64,000 bases of DNA. Source: Saururus chinensis (taxonomy: Eukaryota; Streptophyta; Magnoliopsida; Piperales; Saururaceae). Below the pieces are notes generated by a model, which did not search any database, had not been told where the DNA came from, and was given only the letters and a program-made list of their open reading frames with translations. Shown here piece after piece: positions 37,021-47,506 of this stretch. The DNA lies in assembly GCA_035235625.1 (NCBI GenBank), contig CP141148.1, positions 18,663,057 through 18,727,056 of the forward strand, read 5' to 3'. Position numbers and translations under genes: made by a program. The stretch's first letter is position 1. The number at the start of each line of letters is the position of its first letter.

Positions 37021-37164
37021 CTTTAACTAATATTATTCTTGTTTCTACTCATTTGGTATACTTTTGATAAAGATATTTCACAATTTTGAGATTGAGAAGT
37101 TTGGCACCCTTAAGGTGTCTGACATATGACTTTAAAGGGAACAACTATCTCTTGAGGGATTAAG

Positions 37165-37890
37165 TTTGAGGTGGAGAAGTTTGATGGTTGAAATAATTTT
37201 GGGTTATGGCAAATAAGGGTTAGAAACATGCCAATCCAGCAAGGGATCAAGGTTGCTTTGTTGGGGAAGGATAGAAAACTAGAAAAAATCATGGATGATG
37301 AATGAGTTGATGTAGATGAAAGGACAACAAATACTATTTAATTATACTTCTATTATGAGGTGTCGTATAATGTAAGTGAAGAGGAAATTGCAAAAGGCCA
37401 ATGGGAGAACCTTGAGAATTTCTACATGAGGAAATCTTTAGCAAACAAACTACACTTAAAAAATAAACTCTACGAGTTGAAGAAGGTAAGGTTGGAACAC
37501 ATGAACATATTTAATTGGCTGATTAGTGACCTCTTGAAGTTAGAAGTAAGGTTTAATGATGAAGATAGGTTACTTTTGTTGTTGAGTTACGTTCTAGGCT
37601 TTTATAATGATTTTTCACCGCACTATATTTTAGGAAAGATGCTCTTAAGTATGAAGAGGTGACCCAAGACAGTCTCAAAATATTGCAAAAAAAAAAAGTT
37701 TTCCAAAAGTGATTATATTATGAAAGGTCTCCTAATTAAAAGGGAATCAAGTGGAGGAGGATAGAATAGTGAAAGAAGCAAAGGCAAGAAACACAACTAC
37801 TAGTCAATGTTAAAGATCAAGAAAGATGTTTGCTATTACTACAATGACAACAAGCACTATAAAAGATATTGTAAGGTGAAGGAATAAAGG
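37165..37890 (+). pseudogene. Copia gag
   Basis: Reads EKFDG-NNFGLWQIRVRNMP at 37,178-37,235, then after stops an open frame 37,360-37,662 with LHLKNKLYELK and a LLLLSYVLGFYNDF stretch, the UBN2 gag pattern (LKxQLYxLRM ... LLxSLPxSY). The zinc knuckle at about 37,828-37,880 reads C-YY-Y-x4-H-x4-C: the second cysteine is tyrosine. Non-functional. Confidence 0.85.
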
Positions 37891-37984
37891 AGGGAAAGAA
37901 TTTAAAGAAGGATTTTTTTTCTAGTCTAGCTTTCAAAATTCAAGGAGAACTCCTTTCTGTCTTTCAAGGTAATAATTTATTTCA

Positions 37985-38140
37985 CATATGGCTTTTAGAT
38001 CTTGGCTGTTCTTGTTATATGTGTCCAAATCTTGATTAGTTTGATACTTATGAAGCCTATAATGGTGGTTCGGTTTTGAAGGAAAATGATGCACCAAGTA
38101 AAACAATTAGAATGAGGATCATAAAAATAAAATATATGAA
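37985..38140 (+). pseudogene. Copia protease
   Basis: WLLDLGCSCYMCPN corresponds to the family motif WxLDSGCSxHMCP. The D-S-G triad is D-L-G here and the frame has a stop right after it. Confidence 0.8.
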
Positions 38141-38259
38141 TCGGTGTTACGCACACTAAGTGATGTTAGACATGTACTGACACTAAAGAAGAATGTAATA
38201 TCTTCGAGCACACTTAAGACTAAGGGTTACACTTACAATGGAAAGGATGACATCCTCTA

Positions 38260-39180
38260 GGTGTCTAAAGGAGTCTTGGTACTATTAAAAGATACAAAAA
38301 TGAGTAATAATATTTATAAGCTCATGAGAGAAATGGTGTTAGGCAGAGCTATGGTCTCAGTAATAGAAAATGATAATAATTGCGATGAGTCCAAGATTTG
38401 TAGTTGAGCATATGAGTGGAAAATGAATGTATGACATTCACAAGAGAAATTTATTGAGGGGATGAAAACATGCAAGTTAGATCTTTGTAAGTTTTGTTTC
38501 GTGGTAAAGCAAACAAATGTATCCTTTAATACCATATAGGAAAAATGTCAAAGTGAGGATTTTCTTGACTGCATACACTCGGATATGGGGGGTCATCCCC
38601 AATGATGTCAAAAGGTGGTGCTCTCTACTTTTTAACTTTTATTGATGATTTCTTAATGAAGATTTGAGTTTACTTTGTGAGGTGAAAGTCTGAGGTTTTC
38701 TACAAGTTCAAAGATTTGAATGTGGAAGTTGAAAACCAAATGGAAAAAAAGGTAAAGTGTTTGAGATCGGATAATGAGGATGAATAAGAAGATGAGAAGC
38801 TTTTACAATTTTGCAAGGATGGAGAGATAAAGAGGAATTTTACTGTAGCAAAGAATCTTCAGCTAATTAGTGTTCTAAAGGGAATGAATAAAACTCTCTT
38901 AGAGAGGGCTAGATGCATGAGACTACAAGAGAACTTGCTAAAGTTCTTTTAGGAGGAAGTAGTAAATCATATATGCTATGTTGTAAATAGATTTTCTTCA
39001 AAGACTCTTGACCTCAAGGTAGTGGAAGAGGTGTGGGGTGACAAGGATGTCGATTATTCTATCTTAAAGGTATTAGGGTGCCCAACATATGCACATTTTT
39101 CTTAAGATGAAATATTCAAGCTAGACTCTAGGTCACATGAGTATGTTTTCATTGGCTTCCTAATAGCCATGGATGGGAAT
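38260..39180 (+). pseudogene. Copia integrase
   Basis: A GAG-pre-integrase trace at 38,270-38,480 is followed by CIHSDMGG at about 38,565 (family: xIHSDLxGP, first catalytic Asp), CLRSDNED at about 38,757 (CLRxDNGGE, second Asp), and LLERARCM at about 38,898 (LLxxARxM after the catalytic Glu). VLGCPTYAH at about 39,070 marks the C-terminal part. Many stops. Confidence 0.85.
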
Positions 39181-39237
39181 TGGTTAAAGAGGCTCATTAT
39201 GCCATTATCACAAGTAGTAGTGAACCTGCCACATTCT

Positions 39238-40010
39238 AAGATGCTATGGAATTAGATGAAAAAGAAGAGTGGACCAGGGAAATGGTGAATGAGATGAAAT
39301 CTCTCTACAAGAACTCTGTGTGGGAGTTAGTACCAAAATAACATAAAAATGTAACATATAAATAGATCTCTAAAAAGAATGAAGCATTGAATGATAAAGA
39401 GAAGCGTACTTTAAAAGCATGGCTAGTAGCAAAGGAGTACTCACAAAAGGTTGAGAAAGACTATGATGAGATATTCTCCCCAGTTGTGAAGCACACTTAT
39501 GTAAAAGTGCTCTTGGCTATGGTGGTGGAGTTCAACATGAAAATTGAACAACTTCATGTAACGACAACTCTCCTTCATGGCGATTTAGAAGAAACAATTT
39601 ATATGGTGCAATTGGAAGGATTTGAAGTAGGTAAAAGAGTTTTTGTTTACCAAATGAAGAAGTATATCTATGGACTCAAGCAATTTCCAAAACAATGGTA
39701 TAAACATTTTGACTATTATATATTGTAGATTGCCTACTATAGGAGTGAGTATGATTGATGTGTTTACTACTAGATGCATGATGATTTTCTAGTCATGTTG
39801 CTACTTTATGTAGGTGATATACTTATTGCTTGCAAACACATGTCAATGGTTAATGAGCAAAAATTCAATGATCAAGGAGTTTAACATGATGGATCTTGGT
39901 GCAACTATTAGGATATTGGGCATTAAGATAAGGAGAGATAGAAATCTTAGAAAGTTGGTTATCATAAAAGAGGTATGTCTCCAAAATGGTGGAGAGGTTT
40001 GACATGAAGG
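39238..40010 (+). pseudogene. Copia reverse transcriptase
   Basis: EEWTREMVNEMKSL at 39,265, an open frame 39,387-39,728 with KAWLVAKEYSQ, DYDEIFSPVVKH, LLHGDLEETIYM and IYGLKQFPKQWY (family: LVAKGFxQ, DYxETFSPVVK, FLHGDLEEEIYM, LYGLKQAPRQWY). The YVDD box is degraded (near 39,805: LLLYVGDI-like in a shifted frame). Reverse transcriptase copies element RNA; this copy is dead. Confidence 0.92.
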
Positions 40011-40229
40011 ATGCAAAATCAGTCTCTACACTACTTTCTTATCACTTTGCTTTGAATACAAGACAATAACCAAGTATAGTTGAGGAAAAAGAGGAAAAAA
40101 AAAGGCTCCATATGCTAATGCAGTAGGGTACGTACTGCATGCCATAGTTTTTACAAGGCCAGACATTTCGATCTCAAGCAGTTGGTGTGGTTTGCAAATA
40201 CATGTCAAATCTAGGTAAAGAGCATTGAA

Positions 40230-40760
40230 ATACGGTGAAGTGGATTTTGAGGTATTTGAATGACACCAAGGAGATGGGGTTTTATTTTTTAGAAGAATAG
40301 AAGCTCAAATGGTGTTGTAGGATTTGCTGATGTGAATTATGTCGGGGATCTTAATAAGAGGTCTACTACGGGGCATGTTTATACTCTTATTACAAGGCAA
40401 GTTTGTTGGAGGTCGGTGCTACAATCCACAATGACTTTATCTGCTATGCAGGTCAAACATATGACAATTACAGAGGCTTTTAGGGAAGCTTTTTAGTTAA
40501 AGGCTTAGTGAATGAGCTTGAGTTGAAGCAAGAGAAGGTGCAACTATTTTTTATAGTCAAACTGCAATTTGTTTGACCAAGAACTAAATGGATCGCTCAA
40601 GGACATATTATATTGAGGTGATGCATCAAAGAGCTTAGGATTGGACAACAGGGTGAAATCTCTATTGAGAATGTGCACATGGATGAGAATGTGGTTGACA
40701 TGCTTACTAAGCTGGTGACTAGTGAGAAGTTTAGACATTACCTAATCTTGCTCAATATCT
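40230..40760 (+). pseudogene. Copia RNase H
   Basis: GFADVNYVGDLNKRSTTGH at about 40,319-40,375 followed by VCWRSVLQSTMTLSAMQ matches the family pattern GxxDADxAGDxDxRxSTxGY and WxSxxQxxVALSxxEAEY. Stops and frameshifts follow. Confidence 0.88.
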
Positions 40761-40910
40761 CTTTCTGTTAGAGATTGGAAATATCATCTCTCTTTTTAAG
40801 ATGAAAATGAAAATGTGGTAGGAGGATGTTTCTTACCAAGTTTGATGTGTACAAGATACACCCATGTCAACTTTTGAAGGGTTGAAGAGCTTTTTTACTA
40901 AGGTGGAGAT

Positions 40911-41345
40911 TGTTGGGTTTGACTTGAAAACTTATGAGAATGAATTATTTCCTTGGGTTGGATTTTGGAGGGGTAAACTTATAATTCTAGGGAATAAGTT
41001 ATTACCCACTTAGACCAATATATATTTTCTCTCGTTTTTCCTTTTAGGTTAAGAGATCAAGAAAATAACCAAAGAGGAAGAAAATAGAGGGAGCCAAAGC
41101 AGGAAAGAAGACACTTTATATAGTGATAAAGAAGGTTGAAGAAGTTTATATGTCAAATTATTGTAAGGTGCTATAAAAATCACATAATGAAAGTTCAAGT
41201 AATTTTTTTCTGAGTTGATAAAAAAATGGTGACTACATATCTCTTTTTATAATTTATGTACTATTTATTATTAATTTTTCATATTCAATGTATTTGAATT
41301 TATTACTAGTTTTGTGTGTGCTAATTGATTGACTTGTAAAGATGA
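40911..41345 (+). repeat. 3' LTR of the copia element, truncated
   Basis: Starts TGTTGGGTTTGACTT after the purine tract AAGGTGGAGAT. Colinear with the 5' LTR up to TGATTGACTTGTAAAG, without the MITE. The last 60 bp or so present in the 5' LTR are missing where LINE sequence begins. Confidence 0.88.
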
Positions 41346-41690
41346 GACTGTCTTGACCAGAATCATCGTCCTTGCCTGTCTTGCACCAGAGACTTTGCAC
41401 CAGTGTCGTCATCCTTCCTTGGCCGTTGCTGGCGACCCCTGGTCATCTTCTCCTACCCACTAATCTCCTCCAATTACCCTCTTGTTATCCATTCCACCCC
41501 TCTACTAGTTCTGGGTCTTTTGCTCAGTGTGTCTCATGCTGATGGCAAGAGCGTATTTATGCTGATTACCAGTAGTTTCTGAAAGCATCAAGAACAGTAA
41601 ATTTGGGTTTGTTTCAAAGGGTTTTCTGGGTTGCACCAGTGAGTGCCCTCTGCACTAGGTTGAGGATTTCTCCTGGGGCTTCAAGAAGGA

Positions 41691-43151
41691 ATGGCAAGTC
41701 TTTCCAATGGTTCGTCATGGCATACTCTCTTCCAGAACCATTCTACCATATCAGAATACTCTTTGCCAAACTATCCTGAATCGCGTAATTCTCTTGAGAT
41801 TGTCATTGATGAGGATGAAGTGGAGGCAGAAGGACAACGTTGGAGGCATACCCTTATTGGGTATCTCGTGGGGCGTAGGCCATATTATATGGGGCTGAAG
41901 TCTACAGTTGAACGCATGTGGAAAACAAGTAAGCCATTCGAGACTATCTCTCTTTCTAATAGTTTTTTTCTCTTCAAATTTGATAATGAAGAAGATCGCT
42001 GCAAAGTTCTAGGATCTATTTGGTCTATTGCTGGTCGTCCTTTGATTCTCAAACAAAGGTCCACCAATACCAAACCAGTGTGTGATCTTCTTTCCACAGT
42101 TCCTTTATGGATCCGTCTACAGAATCTCCCTATTCAGTATTAGAGTTTTGAAAATCTGGGTCGTATTGCAAGTTCAATTGGCTCCCCTTTATATATGGAT
42201 CAACCCACAAAAAATAGAAGAAGATTATCCTTTGCTCGGATATGTGTAGAAATTGACGTTCGTTGCAGCCTTCGATATCAAGTGTATATTCTTTGGAAGG
42301 ATGGTTCAGGTTTTCTTCAAGAAGTTACTTATGAATGGAAACCTAAAATATGCACTCCTTGTAAATGTTTTGATCATGCTACTGAATCATGCACCACGTC
42401 TCAAGTCTAGACTCAGAGAGAATCTACTCCCTCGTTGGTTAAGGAAAATCAAGGTGTTATTAAACTTCAAGAGCAACCTTCTTCAGTTTCTTGCAAGAGA
42501 CTTATTTCTGGCGCCATTAATTCTGGAGGTATTCCTGTTCCTTCACATGTCTCTAATAGTTCACATGGTGATCCTCTTCCCTTGCAATCTTCTATTCATG
42601 CTTACGAAAATATTATTATGAATCAATCTACTATTAGAGACACTATAATCCATATAGTCAATCATGATGATAGTCTTTCTGCTAATGTTTTGAGAAGGAA
42701 TTTGGTCGGTCATGGCAAAACTTGTGGGCTCTCCTTAGCATCCCCTTCTGCTCATTGTGATGAACAAGTTCTTGCTGAGAAATTGGATTTTCCATGTGGT
42801 AAAGATCTGAAATCTAATCTTAGTGGAGAACTAGTTGTGGATTTATCAAATGTCTTGAAAAATAGTCATTCGGATGGGGATGTGGAATCTTCTCTTTTTT
42901 CTTCTCATGAAACTTCTCAAAAAGATAATCTTCCTTTGTCTCATACCTCTCTTACATTGTGTAATCAGACTAATGATGACTTTCTTGAGGTAAGCAGCAA
43001 GAAGAGTAAGAAGAAGAATAAAAAAAATGCTGACATAAAGACTTTTACTATCCCTCAGAATTCTGATAGAGAACTTAGATTAGGCCTGGGCAAAGGACAA
43101 AGTTCTTTATATTCTTCACGAGCTTGGTTTCTTGGATTACCCGTGGATTGA
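41691..43151 (+). pseudogene. LINE ORF1 (DUF4283-like, CCHC knuckle), two stops
   Basis: One frame of 487 codons from an ATG at 41,691, broken only by TAG at 42,141-42,143 and 42,408-42,410. Around residues 50-150 is a DUF4283-like RNA-binding region (RPYYMGLKSTVERMW, FLFKFDNEEDRCKVL, PLWIRLQNLP). The zinc knuckle CTPCKCFDHATESC (near codons 222-235) has exact C-x2-C-x4-H-x4-C spacing. The C-terminal half is serine-rich and ends in a lysine run (KKSKKKNKKN). ORF1 proteins bind LINE RNA. Confidence 0.88.
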
Positions 43152-46100
43152 ATCATATAAATAAGGTGGCATCTGTTCGCACTTTAATTCGCAATTACTC
43201 TGTGGGTATTTTAGAGTCTTAATGAGACTAAAGTTAAGGAAGTTAAGTCAAAACATATTCAGATCTCTATCAACTCTTGTTTCTCTTTTATGGATAATTA
43301 TAAATCTGATGCTTCTGGACGCTTATGGGTTGGTTGGGATAATTCTTTACATAATATTTGTAAAATTGGAGAAGGTTCTCAGTATATTCATTGTCGGGTG
43401 ATTTGATTATCTGACAATCTTCATTTTGAATGCTCATTTATTTATGCATGTAATATTTTATATGATTATTGAGAACTTTGGAATTTGATTATTTGTCAAG
43501 CTACAACCATTTCCACTCCATGGCTTCTTATTGGAGACTTTAATTCCATTTTTCATCCAGGGGAAAAAATTGGTGGTAACATTGTTCCTTTATCTTACTT
43601 TAAGGAAGTTAATTCTAGTGTTCATCATGTTGGTCTTCTTGAGATTTCTCTTGATTCTTCTTTCACTTGGTCTATTAAGAATACTGGCAGTAGAAGAATT
43701 GTCTCTAAGATTGATACAACCTTTTGCAATTTCGAATGGATCAATGCTTTTCTTGGTGGGACAGTGCGTTGTCTTCTGCCTGAGGTGTTTGATCATTGCC
43801 CCTTATATATGGATATATCTCCTCACACAATTCATGGTAAAAAGCCTTTTAGGTTCTTTAATTATTGGATGAGTATTGATGGATTCAGAGAATTGGTTTC
43901 CTCTTCTTGGACGTCTAACGTGGACGTAACCCTCTATTCATTTTAGTCAGAAATTAAAAATTCTCAAGCAAAACATCAAGGGTTGGTTTAGGGACAAGTG
44001 TGGTAGAATCCATAATAGAGTGGTGTTGGCAAGGAATCAGTTGTAGTGTTGGCAAATTTTGTTGAGAGATGATCCATTTAATGATATGTTTATCATATGG
44101 AGGAATCTAAGGCACTAGCTATTTATAATCAAGAATGCTGCAAAGAAGAATCTTTTTACAGACAGAAATCAAGAGTTAAATGGTTATTGGAAGGGGACCG
44201 TTGTACTGAATTCTTCCATATAGTAGCTTCTCACAATACTTCCCGGAATGCTATTCATGCAGTGAAAGATTCTCTTGGTAACAACCTGGTTACACCTGAA
44301 GATATTGGTAAGGAAGCTGCTGATTATTTCCACACACTTTTCACCCCTTCTTCTTCTCATATTATTACTTCTCATATAAAGAAGTGGCTCAGTGAGGACC
44401 AAGCAAGTTCTCTCATTAGTCCAATCTCTTTTGATGAGATTCATCAAACTGTTATTAATTCTCCCTCACATAAAGCCCCTGGCCCATATGGTTACTCCAA
44501 GGAATTCTTTATTAAATATTGGGATATTGTGGGTGATGATTTTTGTGAGGCTATCTCTAACATTTTCTCCTCATGTAAAATGTTGTGTGGCTTTAATAAC
44601 ACCTTCTTATCCCTCATCCCAAAGGAAAATGGTGCCACTTCTTTTGGCGAGTTCCGCCCTATATCTTTGTGTAATTTTTTATACAAGATTATCACTAAGA
44701 TTATGGCTAATAGATTTGCTTTGGTTCTACCTTCTATTGTTAGCAATAATCAAACAGCTTTTCTGAAAGGTAGGCTCATTTCAGATAATATTCTTCTTGC
44801 CCATGAACTCCTTCACAATTACTGTAGTAAGAGACATGCTAAGGAATTTTGTATCAAAGTGGATCTAAAGAAATCCTATGATAGAGTCCGCTAGGATTTT
44901 ATTCTTTGTACTCTGGCTGACATTGGTTATCCCCTTGGATTAGATGGATAAAGGAATGTGTTACATCAGCTTCTTTCAATGTTCTCATTAATGGATCAAA
45001 CTATGGATATTTTCCAAGTAGTTGTGGGTTGCGCCAGGGTTGTCCTCTCTCTCCGTTGTTGTTTGTTTTAGTTATGCAATCTCTCACAGATATCCTTACA
45101 TATTTTTATAATGATGGGAGGATCATCATCCCTATTCATGGGAACGCTTTAGCCATCTCTCACTTGTTCTTTGCAGATGATGTCCTTTTTTCACAGGCAT
45201 CAATTTCCTCTGCTACTGAATTAAAAGAGGCATTCGATTTGTTCTCTCAAAGTAGTGGTCTCTGCGCTGATGATTCTAAAAGTTGTATTTTCTTTTCAGC
45301 TTGTTGTACCCAAAAAACTACCATTCTTTAGTTATTTAACTTTAGAGAAGGACATCTTTCAGTACGCTATTTGGGCCTTCCACTGTTCTCGGGCCGTCTT
45401 CAGGCATCCATGTGTGCTAATATTTTTTATCAGTTTCATATAGCACTACTGGGCTAGAAAAGGAAATTACTCTCCTATGCTGGAAGGTTAGAGCTCTTGA
45501 AATCTATTCTTTCTAGTAAGCACATTTATTGGTCTCTTCACTTTCTTCTTCCAGTTAGTGTTCTTAAACAATTGGAATATTTTATGGCTGATTTCCTTTG
45601 GAGTAATTCTAACCAATCTCGAAAGTTTCATCCCCTTAATTGGAAGAAGGTTTGTCTTCCTAAAGATGATGGTGGCTTGGGCATTAGATCCATTGGGGAT
45701 TGGTGTTGTATTGGTTTATCCAAGCACTTCTGGAGAATTTTATATGATAAAGAATCGTTATGGGCAAAATGGATTAATGAATTTTATATTCAGAGTTCTT
45801 CAATCTAGCATTGTGATACTCCTTCCTTTGCTTCACATCTTTGGAAGAGTATTTTATCAATGCGTAATAATTTGATGAATTTCATTTCCTACAAAGTAAA
45901 TAATGGGTGGAAAATTCTTTTTTGGTTCGATCCTTGGGTAGGTAATTTTACTCATTTGCAAAATTATGGTAATCGTCTTATCTTTCAATTGGAAAGTCAT
46001 CCTCTTGCAACTATATCAGATTGTATGGTTAATAATAATTGGAAGTGGACTGAACAGATTAACTTGAGATATGACCATTTATTGCAAATTATAAGTGTTG

Positions 46101-46570
46101 CTCTTGTGCTAAACCATAATGAGGATAAAGTTATATGGAAACCTCATTCCTCTGTAAAGTTTACTACCAAATATGCTTATAATGCTATCTCTAGACATGG
46201 CCATAAGTTAAGATGGACTTCTCTTCTCTAGTTCAAGCATCACATCCCAAGACATTCCTTCATTAGTTGGTTAATGCTTCATAGGAGATTATTTACTTTG
46301 GATAAAATTCAAGCAAGAGGAGTTCAAACAGTCAATAGATGTATTCTATGCAAGGCTGACTAGGAAACATTTTCACATTTTTGTTTTTCTCATGTGGTTA
46401 TTCCAGATGGATTATGAGCTCTATTTTCAAATTCTTCAGGGTAGATATATCTCATCATCAGGCTCAACAAACCCTTCCATATATTCTTCATTTCAATAGA
46501 TCAATTTTGAGTTTGGGTTTACTATTAAAGATATTCATGAATTTTGCCATTTATTTCATCTGATAGGAGA
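43152..46570 (+). pseudogene. LINE ORF2: endonuclease and reverse transcriptase
   Basis: The endonuclease part (to 43,946) has WLLIGDFN and FDHCPLYM (family: GDFN, SDHxPL). The reverse transcriptase (44,097-45,330) has SHKAPGPYGYSKEF, EFRPISLCNFLYKII, NNQTAFLKGRLISDNI, KVDLKKSYDRV (first Asp), RQGCPLSPLLF and HLFFADD (catalytic FADD box). The C-terminal zf-RVT-like part with WKPHSSVKFTTK follows. The frame equals that of ORF1 until 44,894, shifts by 45,029 and again near 46,240; stops at 43,944, 44,892 and others. One protein in an active copy: nicks target DNA and copies RNA there. Confidence 0.92.
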
Positions 46571-46848
46571 GAAATCAGCGTATCTTCAAGGATGAATACA
46601 CTCATAAGAAAGCTCTAAAAGTCAATTCAGATCTTATATCACTGCCAATTCCTCTTTAATTAAGCTTGTATGTGAATTTCCTTTCATTTCTACTTAGATG
46701 GCAATTATAATTTTTTTTTATTCTTTGACATTGTTTCCCTTTGGTTTTAATTGAAGGGAGTTCTCTCCCTTTTTACCCTTTAAAAAAAAATATTTACTTT
46801 CTGGGTAATATGGGTCGTCCGTAATGCCAAGGTGCTGATAGTATGAGC

Positions 46849-46851
46849 CCG
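46849..46851. repeat. CCG target duplication, left
   Basis: CCG precedes CACTACAAC and is repeated at 51,879-51,881. Three bases is the CACTA hallmark. Confidence 0.85.
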
Positions 46852-47480
46852 CACTACAACAAAATTGGGTATTAGCGACGCTTATTTAAGCGTCGCAACA
46901 ATATGCATCACTACAAAGTAATAATAACGACATATCAAAAAATGTCGCAAAAAAAAACCAATATTAGCGACGCATAATAGTATGCGTCACTAATGGTAGT
47001 CTATTAGCGACGCATAACTATGAACATTGCTAATAACTAACCTTTTAGCGACGCTTACGTTTATGTGTCACTAATACTTAGATTATTAGTGACACTTACA
47101 TAAGCGTCACTAAAAAATATATCTATTAATTTTTAAAAAAAATTCAAAACTATTAACGACACATTTTTACAAACGTCGCTAATAGTTTCAACAATAGCGA
47201 CATTTTAACCAAGCGTCACTAATAATTCTTAATTTTAAATAAAAAAATTAAAAATTAAGATTTAATAGCGACACATAACTATGCGTCGCTACTACCTCAT
47301 AGTAGTAGCGACGTATATAAGTATGCAAATACCTATTTTTATTCAAATTTTATTTTAATTTTTTTTATTTTAATTAATTTTTTTATTTTTTAAAATAATA
47401 AATAAATAAAATAAAATACTAATAGCGACTTATAGCTCTATACGTCGCTATTAATATTTTTATTTAATTATTTTTTATTT
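46852..47480. repeat. Left subterminal repeats of CACTA 1
   Basis: At least fifteen copies of TTAGCGACGC(T) and its inverse GCGTCGCTAA within 630 bp, alternating in orientation about every 20-40 bp. In En/Spm such motifs bind the element's TNPA-type protein. Confidence 0.9.
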
Positions 47481-47506
47481 TAAAAAATAATTTTAAAGAA
47501 AAAAAT

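Larger units (their letters stand above)
36285..41345 (+). mobile_element. Copia retrotransposon, complete domain order but decayed
   Basis: 5' LTR 36,285-37,008, primer site 37,011, gag, protease, integrase, reverse transcriptase, RNase H, polypurine tract at about 40,900, 3' LTR from 40,911. The order protease-integrase-RT-RNase H identifies Ty1/copia. Stops occur in every domain. The 3' LTR lacks its last 60 bp or so, and the LINE starts there. The 5' LTR holds a MITE absent from the 3' LTR. Confidence 0.92.
41346..46790 (+). mobile_element. L1-type LINE, near full length
   Basis: Order: 5' UTR (GC-richer, 41,346-41,690), ORF1 with CCHC knuckle, ORF2 with endonuclease and reverse transcriptase, zf-RVT-like C-terminus, short 3' UTR and A9 at 46,782-46,790. 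No clear target duplication was found, because the left boundary abuts a truncated LTR. Few stops for its size, so it is fairly young among the repeats here. Confidence 0.9.

Noticed and set aside
46852-47480. CRISPR-like regular short repeats
   Set aside because: Repeats alternate in orientation, spacing is irregular, spacers are AT-rich filler, and they end in CACTA terminal repeats. They are transposon subterminal repeats.
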